Of a stretch of DNA of 64,000 nt, positions 10,414 through 20,257 are shown in pieces (positions within the stretch are counted from its first letter, which is position 1; each line of letters begins with the position of its first letter). This stretch comes from Mycolicibacillus parakoreensis (GTDB lineage: Bacteria > Actinomycetota > Actinomycetes > Mycobacteriales > Mycobacteriaceae). Both the position numbers and the translations under genes were made by a program. Location of the stretch: positions 1,674,001 to 1,738,000 of the forward strand of contig NZ_CP092365.1 of assembly GCF_022370835.2 (NCBI RefSeq), given 5' to 3'. Below the pieces are notes generated by a model that did not search any database, was not told where the DNA came from, and saw only the letters and a program-made list of their open reading frames with translations.

Positions 10414-11298
10414 GTGGACGTGCCCAACTTCGTCTTGAACAACGGAATTGCCATGCCGACCCTCGGGTTCGGCGTCTACCAGACCCCGCCGGAGCAGACC
10501 GTCGATGCGGTCGGAGTTGCGCTGCGGACCGGGTACCGCCACGTCGACACCGCGGCGGCGTACGGCAACGAACGCGAGGTCGGCGAGGCGATCCGCCGCT
10601 TCGGGCTGCCGCGCGAGGAGGTCTTCATCGAAACCAAGGTCTGGATCACCGACTACGGCTACGACGCCACATTGCACGCCTACGACAAGGCCGTCGGCAA
10701 GCTCGGCGTCGACTACCTCGACCTTCTGATCCTGCACCAGCCGCTGACCAGCGAGTTCCACCTGACCGTCGACGCCTACCGCGCGCTGCAGACGCTTTAC
10801 GCCGACGGCAAGGTGCGCGCCATCGGGGTGTCGAACTTCATGCCGCCGGATCTCGACCGGCTGCTGGACGCCACCGACGTCGTCCCGGCGGTCAATCAGA
10901 TCGAGGTGCATCCCTATTTCCGGCAGTCGGAATTGCTCACACTCGACACCGAGCACCGCATCCTCAACCAGTGCTGGTCACCGATCGGCGGCATCACCTT
11001 CTACGGTGGCGGCTCGAACCGCTCCACCTTGCAGGAGCCGGTGATCGCCGACATCGCCGCCGAGCACGCCAAGTCCCCGGCACAGGTGATGCTGCGCTGG
11101 CACCTGCAGCAGGGCCGCCAGGTGATACCCAAGTCGGTGACGCCGGCGCGAATCGAAGAGAACTTCGACGTCTTCGACTTCACGCTCACCGAGCAGCAAC
11201 TGACCGCCATCGATGCGCTCGACACCGGTGTGCGCGGCGGCCCCGAGCCCGCTGAGATCACCCGCGAAATGTTCGCGATCGATATCCCCGAAGCCTGA
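10414..11298 (+). CDS. Aldo/keto reductase (AKR5-like), copy 2
   Basis: 294-residue NADPH-dependent reductase, paralogous to the enzyme at 7616-8464. Tetrad motifs: DTAAAYGNE, ETKVW and ILHQP; cofactor loop IPKSVTPARIEEN. The rim loop after strand 7 is enlarged and unusual (CWSPIGGITFYGGG), which may define a different substrate pocket. A good AGGAGGAG ribosome site precedes the GTG start. A 23-codon reading frame with its own GGAAAGGGAA site begins at 10368 and runs into this gene; it is not called separately. The next AKR follows after 12 bases, so the two are surely co-transcribed. Confidence 0.88.
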   Translation: MDVPNFVLNNGIAMPTLGFGVYQTPPEQTVDAVGVALRTGYRHVDTAAAYGNEREVGEAIRRFGLPREEVFIETKVWITDYGYDATLHAYDKAVGKLGVDYLDLLILHQPLTSEFHLTVDAYRALQTLYADGKVRAIGVSNFMPPDLDRLLDATDVVPAVNQIEVHPYFRQSELLTLDTEHRILNQCWSPIGGITFYGGGSNRSTLQEPVIADIAAEHAKSPAQVMLRWHLQQGRQVIPKSVTPARIEENFDVFDFTLTEQQLTAIDALDTGVRGGPEPAEITREMFAIDIPEA

Positions 11299-12297
<999 letters not shown>

Positions 12298-12430
12298 CGC
12301 GCCACGACGAGAGGTAAACGCATAGCGGAGGTGAAATACGCCCCGCGCCACCGCATTAAAACGTCACCCTGACAGACCCGCCGGCTGCGCCAAGGTTGAG
12401 ACCACCGGCCGAAGTTGCGATACTTCGGGC

Positions 12431-12478
12431 ATGGATGTCACCTTGGGCATGTTCACGAAGACGCCAGCGCGACCATGA
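12431..12478 (+). CDS. Fifteen-codon leaderless leader ORF before the ATP-grasp gene
   Basis: Reads MDVTLGMFTKTPARP. A -10-like GATACT (12419-12424) lies exactly six bases before the ATG, the spacing seen for leaderless mycobacterial transcripts. The TGA stop overlaps the ATG of the ATP-grasp gene as ATGA (12475-12478). Because the downstream ATG has no clear ribosome site of its own, translation may depend on termination of this leader. It may be purely regulatory. Confidence 0.5.
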   Translation: MDVTLGMFTKTPARP

Positions 12479-13953
12479 GCACCGGGGAGTCCCGGACCGA
12501 GTCGGGTCATCGCCTTGACGGTCTGTCGGCGATACGGGCGTTCTTTCACACCAACACCGTCCCGCTGTATTTCGTCTCGCCGACGCCGTACAACCTGCTC
12601 GGCGTCGACCGTTGGGTGCGGAACTTCGTTTTCCTGAACTACTTCGACTCTTTCGAGGGCGTTCATCCGCGGGTGTTCGTCCCGCGCCGCCGCGACCGCG
12701 TCGATTTCGACTCCATGGGCGATGTGTGCAACCACCTGCTGGACGACGACGAGACGATGGAGTTCATCGCCGACCGGGGCCCCGGCGGCAAGGCCTGCTT
12801 CGTGATGCTCGATGAGCTGACCTACGGCTACGCGAAACGCGCCGGTCTGCAAGTCATGCACCCGTCCGCGGAGTTGCGCCACCGCCTGGGGTCGAAGATC
12901 ATCATGACCCAACTCGCCGACGAGGCGGGTGTGGCGAGCGTTCCGAACGTGATCGGGCGGCCCGGTACCTACGGCCAACTGCAGGAACTGGCGCACAATG
13001 CCGGCTTGGGCGACGATCTCGTCCTCGAAGTCGCCTACGGCGATGCCGGTTCCGGGACGTTCTTCGTGCGAGGCGAACGTGACTGGGACTCGTGTGCGGC
13101 CAATCTGGCTGAGCAGCCGGAGATCAAGATCATGAAACGCATCCGCAACGTCGAGGTCTGCCTGGAAGGGGCGGTCACCCGGCACGGCACGGTCATCGGA
13201 CCCGCGATGACCAGCCTCGTGGGCTACCCGGAGCTGACGTCGCGCCGGGGCGGCTGGTGCGGCAACGACATCTGGCGTGGTGTGCTGTCACCCGAACAGA
13301 CCCGCCACGCGCGGAACATGGTTCGCCGGCTCGGCGACATGCTGAACCGGGAGGGCTACCGCGGCTATTTCGAGGTGGACCTGCTGCGGGACCTGGACTC
13401 CGAGGAGATCTACCTGGGCGAGATCAATCCGCGGCTCAGCGGGGCCAGTCCGATGACGAACCTGACCACCGAGGCCTACGCCGACATGCCGCTGTTCCTG
13501 TTCCACCTCCTGGAGTACATGGACGTCGATTACGAACTCGACATCGACGAGATCAACGAACGTTGGGAGCGCGGGTACAGCGACGACGAGGTTTGGGGTC
13601 AAATGATCATCAGCGAAACCTCGCCGGAACTCGAGATTTTCACCGCGACGCCGCGTACCGGGATCTATCGCATCGATGACGAGGGGCGGGCGACGTTCAC
13701 CCGGCCCGCTTACGACTGGACCTCGCTGCTCGACGGAACCGAGGCCTTCTACCTGCGGGTCGCCGCACCCGGGGACCTGCGCTGCGAAGATGCCCAGCTC
13801 GGGGTGCTGGTCACCCGTGGCCGGCTGCAGTCCGACGACTACCAGCTCACCGACCGGGCTCGGCGTTGGATCGCGGCCATGAAGGCGAAGTTCGCCTCGA
13901 CACCGCTGACGCCGGCCGCCCCGGCCGTGACGCGACTAGTCGCACGGGCGTGA
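12475..13953 (+). CDS. ATP-grasp ligase (biotin carboxylase-like fold)
   Basis: 492-residue protein with the ATP-grasp fold, which couples a carboxylate and a nucleophile at ATP cost. The middle part has the lysine/glycine-rich nucleotide region (LEVAYGDAGSGTFFV, about residues 184-198). The metal-binding signature YLGEINPRLSGAS is at about 312-324, with Glu and Asn in the expected positions. No biotin, carbamoyl-phosphate or D-Ala ligase partner domains are present, and the C-terminal 120 residues resemble nothing I recognise. The start at 12475 overlaps a leader ORF, and the stop overlaps the next gene (GTGA, 13950-13953). The substrate is unknown; amide or peptide bond formation is an inference from the fold. 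Confidence 0.75.
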   Translation: MSTGESRTESGHRLDGLSAIRAFFHTNTVPLYFVSPTPYNLLGVDRWVRNFVFLNYFDSFEGVHPRVFVPRRRDRVDFDSMGDVCNHLLDDDETMEFIADRGPGGKACFVMLDELTYGYAKRAGLQVMHPSAELRHRLGSKIIMTQLADEAGVASVPNVIGRPGTYGQLQELAHNAGLGDDLVLEVAYGDAGSGTFFVRGERDWDSCAANLAEQPEIKIMKRIRNVEVCLEGAVTRHGTVIGPAMTSLVGYPELTSRRGGWCGNDIWRGVLSPEQTRHARNMVRRLGDMLNREGYRGYFEVDLLRDLDSEEIYLGEINPRLSGASPMTNLTTEAYADMPLFLFHLLEYMDVDYELDIDEINERWERGYSDDEVWGQMIISETSPELEIFTATPRTGIYRIDDEGRATFTRPAYDWTSLLDGTEAFYLRVAAPGDLRCEDAQLGVLVTRGRLQSDDYQLTDRARRWIAAMKAKFASTPLTPAAPAVTRLVARA

Positions 13954-15143
13954 ACGGCGAGGTCGATCGGGCCCCGGCCGGGGTCGGTATCGACAACTGG
14001 CGCTCAGCGCAGTTCGCACGGTGGGCGTTCCAACACGTCGAGGAGCTGCTGGCGACCGCGGTCATCGCACGCGGGTCGGGACCCGTGGTTCAGTTGCCGG
14101 CGGTTGGTTCCGGGATCGGCGAGATCCCGGCGATCGAAACCGGCGGTGAAGTCATCACTGTGGACGCGGTCATGGCCGGCAGCGCCACCGACGGCTGGGC
14201 CGTTGCGCACCGCGGAGTCATCGTCGCCGAGGAATACCTCGGGGGAATGGGCCCGCAGACCCGGCACCTTCTGTTCTCGGTGAGCAAGTCGCTGGTGGGG
14301 ATCGTCGTCGGCGCGCTGTACGAGACCGGAGCGCTGGATGTCAACGCACCGGTGACGGCATTCGTTCCGGCCCTGACGGACTGCGGGTACGCCGGTGCGA
14401 CGATCCGGGACCTGATGGACATGCGATCGGGGATCGCGTTCTCCGAGGAACACCGCGACCCGGCCGCCGAGACCCACCTCATGGACCAGGCCATCGGATG
14501 GGCGCCCCGCCGTAACGACAACGTGCCGACGACGCTGCACGACTTCCTGTTGACCCTGCGGCAGAAGTCACCGCACGGCGGCCCGTTCGAATACCGGTCG
14601 TGTGAAACCAACGTGCTGGGCTGGGTCTGCGAGGCCGCCACCGGTCGGGCAATGCCTGAGCTGCTCTCGGAGCTGGTGTGGAGCCGCCTGGGCGCGGCGG
14701 GGGAGGCCACCATCCTCGTCGACTGGGTCGGCACCGGGATCGTCGATGGCGGCATCAGTGCCTGTCTGACCGACATGATCCGGTTCGGGTCGCTGTTCCT
14801 GCGCGACGGTGTTGCGTTGACCGGTGAGCAGGTGGTGCCCGCGGCATGGCTGGCCGACACCTTCGCCGGCGGAGCCGATTCGCGCCAGGCGTTCGCCGCG
14901 AGTCCCGACGACACCGGCATGATCGGTGGGATGTACCGCAATCAGATGTGGTTTCCCTATCCGGGCGACAACATCGCACTGTGTCTGGGGATGTGCGGCC
15001 AGATGGTCTACATCAACCGTGCCGTCGAGATGGTGGGTGTCAAGGTGTCCAGCCAGTCGCAAGCCCACGAGCCGCACACGACGGAGGCGCTGCGGGCGTT
15101 CGATGCGATCGCTGAGGAGTTGGCCGGCGGCGCTACCCGCTGA
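13950..15143 (+). CDS. Serine hydrolase of the beta-lactamase / 6-aminohexanoate-dimer hydrolase type
   Basis: 397 residues with a class C beta-lactamase-like fold. The active-site SxxK is SVSK in LLFSVSKSLVG (about residues 109-112), and the Tyr/Ser second motif is YRSCETN (about 214-220), as in NylB-type amide hydrolases. There is no signal peptide, so it is probably cytosolic, which argues against a role as penicillin-binding protein or secreted beta-lactamase. The four-base overlap with the ATP-grasp gene points to a tightly coupled pair, possibly one enzyme making and one cleaving an amide. Its GTG start is set by that overlap. Confidence 0.82.
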   Translation: MNGEVDRAPAGVGIDNWRSAQFARWAFQHVEELLATAVIARGSGPVVQLPAVGSGIGEIPAIETGGEVITVDAVMAGSATDGWAVAHRGVIVAEEYLGGMGPQTRHLLFSVSKSLVGIVVGALYETGALDVNAPVTAFVPALTDCGYAGATIRDLMDMRSGIAFSEEHRDPAAETHLMDQAIGWAPRRNDNVPTTLHDFLLTLRQKSPHGGPFEYRSCETNVLGWVCEAATGRAMPELLSELVWSRLGAAGEATILVDWVGTGIVDGGISACLTDMIRFGSLFLRDGVALTGEQVVPAAWLADTFAGGADSRQAFAASPDDTGMIGGMYRNQMWFPYPGDNIALCLGMCGQMVYINRAVEMVGVKVSSQSQAHEPHTTEALRAFDAIAEELAGGATR

Positions 15144-16365
15144 TCACCGCGGCGCGACGGGCCAGACGCCACCGGTGTCATGACGGCGCGCCGCGGGAGG
15201 GGGATTTCTTGTCGCCGCCGCGGTCCGCCGCGCAGCGCACGCGGGCGGCGTCGAGCAACTCCTCAACGGCGCCGCGCAGACACTGCTCGTAGACTTCGGG
15301 GTCGGGGATCGCCTTGCGGTCAGCGGTGAAGCAGAACGTCACGCGGTTGCCGTAGCTGCCGATGCCGTTGTTGAGGCCCATGCCGTCGAGCACCGGACCA
15401 AGGCCGGTGGTGTCGACCATCTGTGCACCGCAGAAGAACATCGGGCTCACAGGTCCGGGGACGTTGCTCACCAGCGTGTGGGCGGCGACGGTGCGCCCAC
15501 GCCGACTCAGGGCGCGCACGGCCGCCCGTTGCACAGTGCCCATCAGCCCGCCGAACGCCTCCTCCGACATCGCCATGAGCGAGCGAACGGGGTGAGCGCC
15601 GGAATCCTTGACGTGCGCGGTCGACGTCATGATGCGCGCGAGCCGATCGAGCGGGTCGGCTTCGTCGGTCGCCATCGTGATGGGAGCGATCGAATACTCA
15701 TTGCCACTGGTCGCGGCGCGGGACTCCGCACTGACTGTGCCGCTGGCGCGGGTGGCCGTCGGCCGCACCGAGATCGGCATCATCGCCACCATGGCCTCGT
15801 CGGGCAACTCGCCCTTGTCGAGGAGGTAGCGGCGCAGGGCCCCACCGACGACGGCGACACCGATGTCGTTGATCGTTGCGTCCGGTAGCGCCGCGCGGAT
15901 CTCCTTGAGGACGTCCAGCGTCGTGTAGGCGGTACCGAATACGCGGTGGGGCGACACGACCTGGTTGAACCGGGTCGCCTTGGGCAGCGACGCCGGCGAT
16001 GTCACTGCCGGGTCGCGGGTGTCGGTCACGAGCGCCGACAGTTGGGGCGCCATCTTGCGGACCTGCCGCAATACGTCGACCGGCCGGGCCGCACCGTGCA
16101 GCGCAGCTCGGCTCAGGAGGCCGAGGTCCGACGGGATAGCGTCGGGTTTCCACTCGTAGCCCTCCGGCGCCGGGGGTGGGTCCTCGTCTGGTTCGTGGCT
16201 GTGGATCGCGGTGAGGATCTCCGCGCCGGCGACGCCGTCGATGGCGGCGTGGTGCACGCGCAGGAAGATGGCGAAGGCGCCCGGTGGCAGATGGTCGACC
16301 CCGTCGAGCATGTCGATGAGGTACAGCTCCCAGGGCGGCTTGGTGAGGTCCAGAGGCCGAGCGTG

Positions 16366-16374
16366 GATGCGCGC
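16366..16374. repeat. Target-site duplication, left copy
   Basis: GATGCGCGC directly before the left terminal repeat of the IS, identical to 17859-17867. Nine bases is usual for IS256-family insertions. Confidence 0.85.
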
Positions 16375-17858
16375 GAGCAATGATCAGAACCTGTGGATGA
16401 GCCTCGGGATGGGGGCGTGAAAGTGGGCGCACCTTCCCGAGGATGATCTGAAAGTCAGTAGGTCCGATCATGAGCCGGCGTTGGCGCGCTGGTTCGGGAA
16501 GGTACGCCCATGCTCACCGTAGTTCACGACGCCGAGGACGCCAACGGCCACGAGGCCTCTGGGCGCTCGTTGTTGGACGAGATCGTCCGCGACGGTGCCC
16601 GGCAAATGCTGGCCGCGGCGTTGCAGGCCGAGGTCGCCGCGTATGTGGCCCAGTACGCCGATCAGCTCGACGACAACGGGCACCGGCTGGTGGTGCGCAA
16701 CGGCTACCACCAGCCACGTGAGGTGTTGACCGCAGCCGGTGCGGTGCAGGTGAAAGCTCCACGAGTCAACGACAAACGCGTCGACCCCGACACTGGTGAG
16801 CGGAAACGGTTTTCCTCGGCGATCCTGCCGGCGTGGGCGCGCAAGTCACCGCAGATGAGCGAGGTGCTGCCGCTTTTGTATCTGCACGGGCTGTCGACCA
16901 GTGATTTCGGGCCGGCCCTGGAGCAGTTTCTGGGCTCGGGTGCCGGGTTGTCGGCCACCACGATCACCCGGCTGACCAGTCAGTGGCAAGATGAGGCCCG
17001 CGCGTTCGCCGCCCGGGACCTGTCGGGCACCGATTACGTCTACCTGTGGGTGGACGGCATCCACCTCAAGGTCCGCCTGGACCAGGAAAAGCTGTGCTTG
17101 CTGGTGATGCTGGGTGTGCGCGCTGACGGCCGCAAAGAACTGGTGGCGATCACCGACGGCTACCGCGAATCGACCGAGTCGTGGGCTGATCTGCTGCGCG
17201 ACTGCAAGCGACGCGGCATGACCGCCCCGGTGCTCGCGGTCGGCGATGGCGCACTCGGGTTCTGGAACGCGGTGCGTGAGGTGTTCCCGGCCACCAAAGA
17301 GCAGCGGTGCTGGTTTCATAAGCAGGCTAATGTTCTTGCCGCGCTGCCGAAATCAGCGCACCCGTCGGCGTTGGCGGCGATCAAGGAGATCTACAACGCC
17401 GAGGATATCGACAAGGCCCAGCTCGCGGTCAAAGCCTTCGAGGTCGACTTCGGGGCCAAGTATCCTAAAGCGGTCGCCAAGATCACCGACGATCTGGACA
17501 CCCTGCTGGAGTTCTACCACTACCCGGCCGAACATTGGATTCACCTACGCACCACGAATCCGATCGAAAGCACCTTCGCCACAGTGCGTTTGCGCACCAA
17601 GGTCACCAAAGGCCCGGGATCACGCGCGGCCGGACTGGCTATGGCCTACAAGCTCATCGACGCCGCCGCGGCCCGCTGGCGCGCCGTCAACGCCCCACAC
17701 CTGGTCGCTTTGGTCCGCGCCGGCGCGGTCTTCCACAAGGGAAAGCTGCTCGAACGCCCCACCGAGATCACCCCAACACAGCCGCCCACCGACGGCGCCG
17801 AACAACCCGGAACGGAGGTCGCCTGAACAACCCGATCCACAGGTATTGACAATTTCTC
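16375..17858 (+). mobile_element. IS256-family insertion sequence, 1484 bp
   Basis: Boundaries are set by imperfect terminal inverted repeats: 16375-16398 against the reverse complement of 17835-17858, matching at 19 of 24 positions and sharing GAG at the tip and ACCTGTGGAT inside. Perfect 9-bp target duplications flank it. The element holds one transposase gene on the plus strand, opposite to the interrupted WS/DGAT gene. Intact ends, perfect duplications and an intact transposase indicate a recent, probably still mobile copy. Confidence 0.9.
16510..17826 (+). CDS. IS256-family (Mutator-type) transposase
   Basis: 438 residues with an RNase H-like DDE domain. The acidic triad can be placed as Asp in YLWVDGIHLKV (about residue 180), Asp in VGDGALGFWNAV (about 246) and Glu in TNPIESTFATVRLRTK (about 350). 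The signature of the family, CWFHKQANVL, precedes an insertion of helices before the last acid. The ATG at 16510 has GAAGGTAC upstream. The reading frame is complete, so the element appears autonomous. Confidence 0.95.
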   Translation: MLTVVHDAEDANGHEASGRSLLDEIVRDGARQMLAAALQAEVAAYVAQYADQLDDNGHRLVVRNGYHQPREVLTAAGAVQVKAPRVNDKRVDPDTGERKRFSSAILPAWARKSPQMSEVLPLLYLHGLSTSDFGPALEQFLGSGAGLSATTITRLTSQWQDEARAFAARDLSGTDYVYLWVDGIHLKVRLDQEKLCLLVMLGVRADGRKELVAITDGYRESTESWADLLRDCKRRGMTAPVLAVGDGALGFWNAVREVFPATKEQRCWFHKQANVLAALPKSAHPSALAAIKEIYNAEDIDKAQLAVKAFEVDFGAKYPKAVAKITDDLDTLLEFYHYPAEHWIHLRTTNPIESTFATVRLRTKVTKGPGSRAAGLAMAYKLIDAAAARWRAVNAPHLVALVRAGAVFHKGKLLERPTEITPTQPPTDGAEQPGTEVA

Positions 17859-17867
17859 GATGCGCGC
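17859..17867. repeat. Target-site duplication, right copy
   Basis: GATGCGCGC directly after the right terminal repeat, identical to 16366-16374, followed by WS/DGAT coding sequence. Confidence 0.85.
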
Positions 17868-18194
17868 GATCTGAGTGCACAGCTGTCGCCAGCTTCCGGG
17901 CCGCGGCAGGGCGATATGCCGGACATGGTATTCCAGGTCGAAGTCGCCGTCGCGGACCCACCAGGGCCGGTCAAGCCCGAACGGCACGTGGACGAGTCGT
18001 TCCCGAAAACTCTCGGCGACGTGAAGGCGCGCATCGATGTACGTCAGCACTTCCTCGTAGGTGACCGGGTCGCGCGACCCACCGCGCGTCGAAGGGTCGT
18101 AGATGCCGACGATGCCGATGGTGTTGTGGGCTGTCGCGGTGTCCAGTGACACCATCGTCCAGTCAGCACTGGAAAGCTGGCGCATGGTCCCTCC

Positions 18195-19415
18195 TCAGCG
18201 TCCTCGGGATCGGTGTCGCAGCCCAGACGAGGTGAGGAGCGATGCGATGTGGTCATCGTAGGCCGCCCCGTGCCACGCGGTGACGTGGCCGCGCGGGCAC
18301 CACGCGATCGACGGCTCGTCCCAGTGGCGCCAGACCTGGGCGGCGCCGCTCGGCGGCGCAATCCGGTCGACCTGTCCCGCCACGATGTGGCGCCGCTGGT
18401 GGGGTACCAGGCACGGCCTGGCGAGTGGTGAGACGACCCGGTGCACGAGCACCGAGCGATAGTCGTGCACCTGGCGGTGCAGCCGGCGCTTCGCCCGCGT
18501 GACCGGCACCGCACGGCGCATCGACGCGGCCAAATCGCTCGTCGGAACGACGGCGACGAGACAGGCCAAATCGCCCTCGAGCGTCGACAGCAGATTGCCG
18601 ACATAGGATCCCAGCGACACGCCGAGCAGGCCGACCGCCGGCGCCTGCTGGTCTTCGCGCAGCCATCGCAGCAGTCGGCGGACGTCCCACACCGACTGGG
18701 TGAGCCCCAGCACGTTGTTCGTTGCGAAGACGTTGGACGCGAACTGCTGGGAAGGGGAGAAGCCGCAGGAGCGTGGACCGTGCAGCGGGAGCACGGGGAG
18801 CGCGACGTTGATGCCGAGCTCATCGTGCAGACGGTGCACGTGCATCATCGTGACGTCGGACGGCCGTCCCATCCCTTGGCCGTGGACGGCGACGAGCCAC
18901 GGCCGCGGCGCCCCGGGGTGGCGCAGCAACCGGACCGGCACCCGTTCGTTGGCGAGGAAAGTCAGCCAGCGCTCGCGGCCCGGTTCGCCCGCCTCCGGCT
19001 GCCATCCGCTGTCGAACCGGGCGACCTCCATCCCGGGTGAGACGGTTTCGATCTGAACCTCTCGTGGCGCGTCGGGGCGCCGGTGCCGAAGCTGTGGGGC
19101 TTCGAGCCAACCGGCCTCACCGTAGTAGCGGACAGCGGCGTCGAGTTCGGCCGATGCCGTCGCGTAGTGCTCCGGTGACCCGAGTGAGGACAGCAGCGGC
19201 ATCGGAGTGGTCAACAGCGCGTCGACGGCCGCGGCAACCCCGAGCCCGATCGACGGCTCCGGCACCGGCACGCCGTCGCGCGTGGTGACGCCGCGCCGCC
19301 GCGCCGTATCCGCGCGCACGATCTCGCGGGCCCCGGCCAAACCGGCCGCCAAGGGGGTGGCCGCGATGGCCAGGCCCAGCCACCGTTTGGCAGCCTGGTC
19401 ATGGTTCGTGGTCAT
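18195..19415 (-). CDS. Alpha/beta hydrolase, membrane-anchored or secreted
   Basis: 406 residues. A hydrophobic N-terminal segment (WLGLAIAATPLAAGLAG, about residues 11-27) suggests export or membrane anchoring. The hydrolase core carries the oxyanion region VAVHGQGMG (about 190), the nucleophile elbow GVSLGSY (about 275) and a late CPRGHVTAWHG that can supply the His. The stop lies nine bases before the WS/DGAT start on the same strand, so both formed one operon before the IS insertion. A role in acyl-lipid turnover together with the acyltransferase is inferred. The start ATG at 19415 is preferred over upstream in-frame codons that extend past the signal. Confidence 0.8.
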   Translation of the reverse strand: MTTNHDQAAKRWLGLAIAATPLAAGLAGAREIVRADTARRRGVTTRDGVPVPEPSIGLGVAAAVDALLTTPMPLLSSLGSPEHYATASAELDAAVRYYGEAGWLEAPQLRHRRPDAPREVQIETVSPGMEVARFDSGWQPEAGEPGRERWLTFLANERVPVRLLRHPGAPRPWLVAVHGQGMGRPSDVTMMHVHRLHDELGINVALPVLPLHGPRSCGFSPSQQFASNVFATNNVLGLTQSVWDVRRLLRWLREDQQAPAVGLLGVSLGSYVGNLLSTLEGDLACLVAVVPTSDLAASMRRAVPVTRAKRRLHRQVHDYRSVLVHRVVSPLARPCLVPHQRRHIVAGQVDRIAPPSGAAQVWRHWDEPSIAWCPRGHVTAWHGAAYDDHIASLLTSSGLRHRSRGR

Positions 19416-19549
19416 TATCCATGAAACATCGCCCGGTGATGTCACACGCTGGGGCAGGATGCCCGGCGTCCCGAGGTGACCGTAACGTCACCGTGACGAA
19501 ATCAGAGCTATCGACTCGACTATGCCGGTCGAGGGGGAGGGGTGTCCCT
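19416..19549. other. Intergenic region between hydrolase start and TetR stop
   Basis: 134 bases without a credible gene. It contains a short inverted repeat GTGAC-N6-GTCAC near 19480-19496 that could be an operator for the hydrolase/WS-DGAT operon. Nothing else stands out. Confidence 0.3.
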
Positions 19550-20185
19550 TCACGGCCCGGTGGTTCGAATTCCGGCCAGGAGCAGTTCTAAGGCGCCGGC
19601 GAAATCGTCCGCCCCGCTCGAGCGCTGACTGACCTTGCTCAACGCGGCCATCCGGTGGTATTCGTCGCCGGCCAACGCGCCGATGCGTCCGGCCACCTCG
19701 CGCGGGCCCTCGACGCGGTCCGCGCCTGCCAGGGGCCCGGCCAGTTCGACCTGTGCGCTGCCCATCACCAGGCTGAGCACCGCCCGGAAGGCGGTGAGAA
19801 GAGCGGTGTCGGCCAGGCCGCCGCGGCTCAGTGTTTCGATGAGATGTTCGGCGACAGCGTAGCTCGACGTCGACTTGGTCCGGCGCGTGAGTACCAGCGG
19901 GATCGCGTTGGGGTGATTACGGACGGCCTGCCAGATGGCCGTCGCGATCGCCCGGACGTCATCGACCCAGTCGTCGCTCGCCGACGGGACCTCGACCTCG
20001 GCGATGACCGCCTCGGCGACCAGGGCTTCGAGTTCATCTCGGTTGTGCAGGTAGTTGTAGAGCGTCATCGGTCCGGTGCCCAGCGCCGCGGCAAGCGATC
20101 GCATGCTCAAGCCCGTCAGCCCGTCGACGTCGACGATCCGCAGGGCGGCCGTCTGGATCTCGGCCAGGGTGAACCTCGCGCGCAT
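19550..20185 (-). CDS. TetR-family repressor
   Basis: 211 residues. The N-terminal HTH reads LSMRSLAAALGTGPMTLYNYLHNRDEL (split for reading: SMRSLAAALG and TGPMTLYNYL), typical TetR. The C-terminal ligand domain is of the TetR_C class with no recognisable ligand signature. The ATG at 20185 has an excellent AAGGAGG site (20190-20197, minus strand), which rules out the upstream in-frame start. Divergent from the hydrolase gene at 20258 with two identical palindromes between them, so it very likely represses itself and that operon. Confidence 0.9.
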   Translation of the reverse strand: MRARFTLAEIQTAALRIVDVDGLTGLSMRSLAAALGTGPMTLYNYLHNRDELEALVAEAVIAEVEVPSASDDWVDDVRAIATAIWQAVRNHPNAIPLVLTRRTKSTSSYAVAEHLIETLSRGGLADTALLTAFRAVLSLVMGSAQVELAGPLAGADRVEGPREVAGRIGALAGDEYHRMAALSKVSQRSSGADDFAGALELLLAGIRTTGP

Positions 20186-20201
20186 GACCAACCTCCTTGA
20201 C

Positions 20202-20216
20202 ACGTACGTCGTACGT
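20202..20216. promoter_or_regulatory. TetR operator, copy 1
   Basis: ACGTAC-GTC-GTACGT, perfect six-base arms with a three-base centre. An identical-arm copy follows at 20227-20241, 25 bases centre to centre, in a 72-base divergent spacer. It sits just upstream of the tetR ribosome site. Confidence 0.75.
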
Positions 20217-20226
20217 AATATACAAC

Positions 20227-20241
20227 ACGTACAGGGTACGT
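20227..20241. promoter_or_regulatory. TetR operator, copy 2
   Basis: ACGTAC-AGG-GTACGT, the same arms as the first copy. It ends just before the AAGGAGG ribosome site of the hydrolase gene at 20258, so occupancy would block that transcript. Confidence 0.75.
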
Positions 20242-20257
20242 TTTAAGGAGGAATCGG

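Larger units (their letters stand above)
15178..18185 (-). pseudogene. WS/DGAT wax ester synthase/diacylglycerol acyltransferase gene split by an IS element
   Basis: Acyltransferases of this family make triacylglycerol or wax esters from acyl-CoA. The 5' part (18185 to 17859) encodes MRQLSSADWTMVSLDTATAH through CTQIARI. The 3' part (16365 to 15178) continues HARPLDLTKPPWELYLID and contains the catalytic HHAAIDG motif and the NVPGP signature. Removing the IS and one copy of the 9-bp duplication restores an uninterrupted 504-codon frame (TGC ACT CAG ATC GCG CGC ATC CAC), a normal family length. The break separates the N-terminal substrate-tunnel part from the HHxxxDG motif, so the product is presumably inactive. 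The damage looks recent. Confidence 0.92.

Noticed and set aside
10368..10438. 23-codon ORF with a good ribosome site before the second AKR5 gene
   Set aside because: It ends 25 bases inside the AKR gene without a coupling overlap, and the AGGAGGAG inside it serves the AKR start; evidence for translation is weak.
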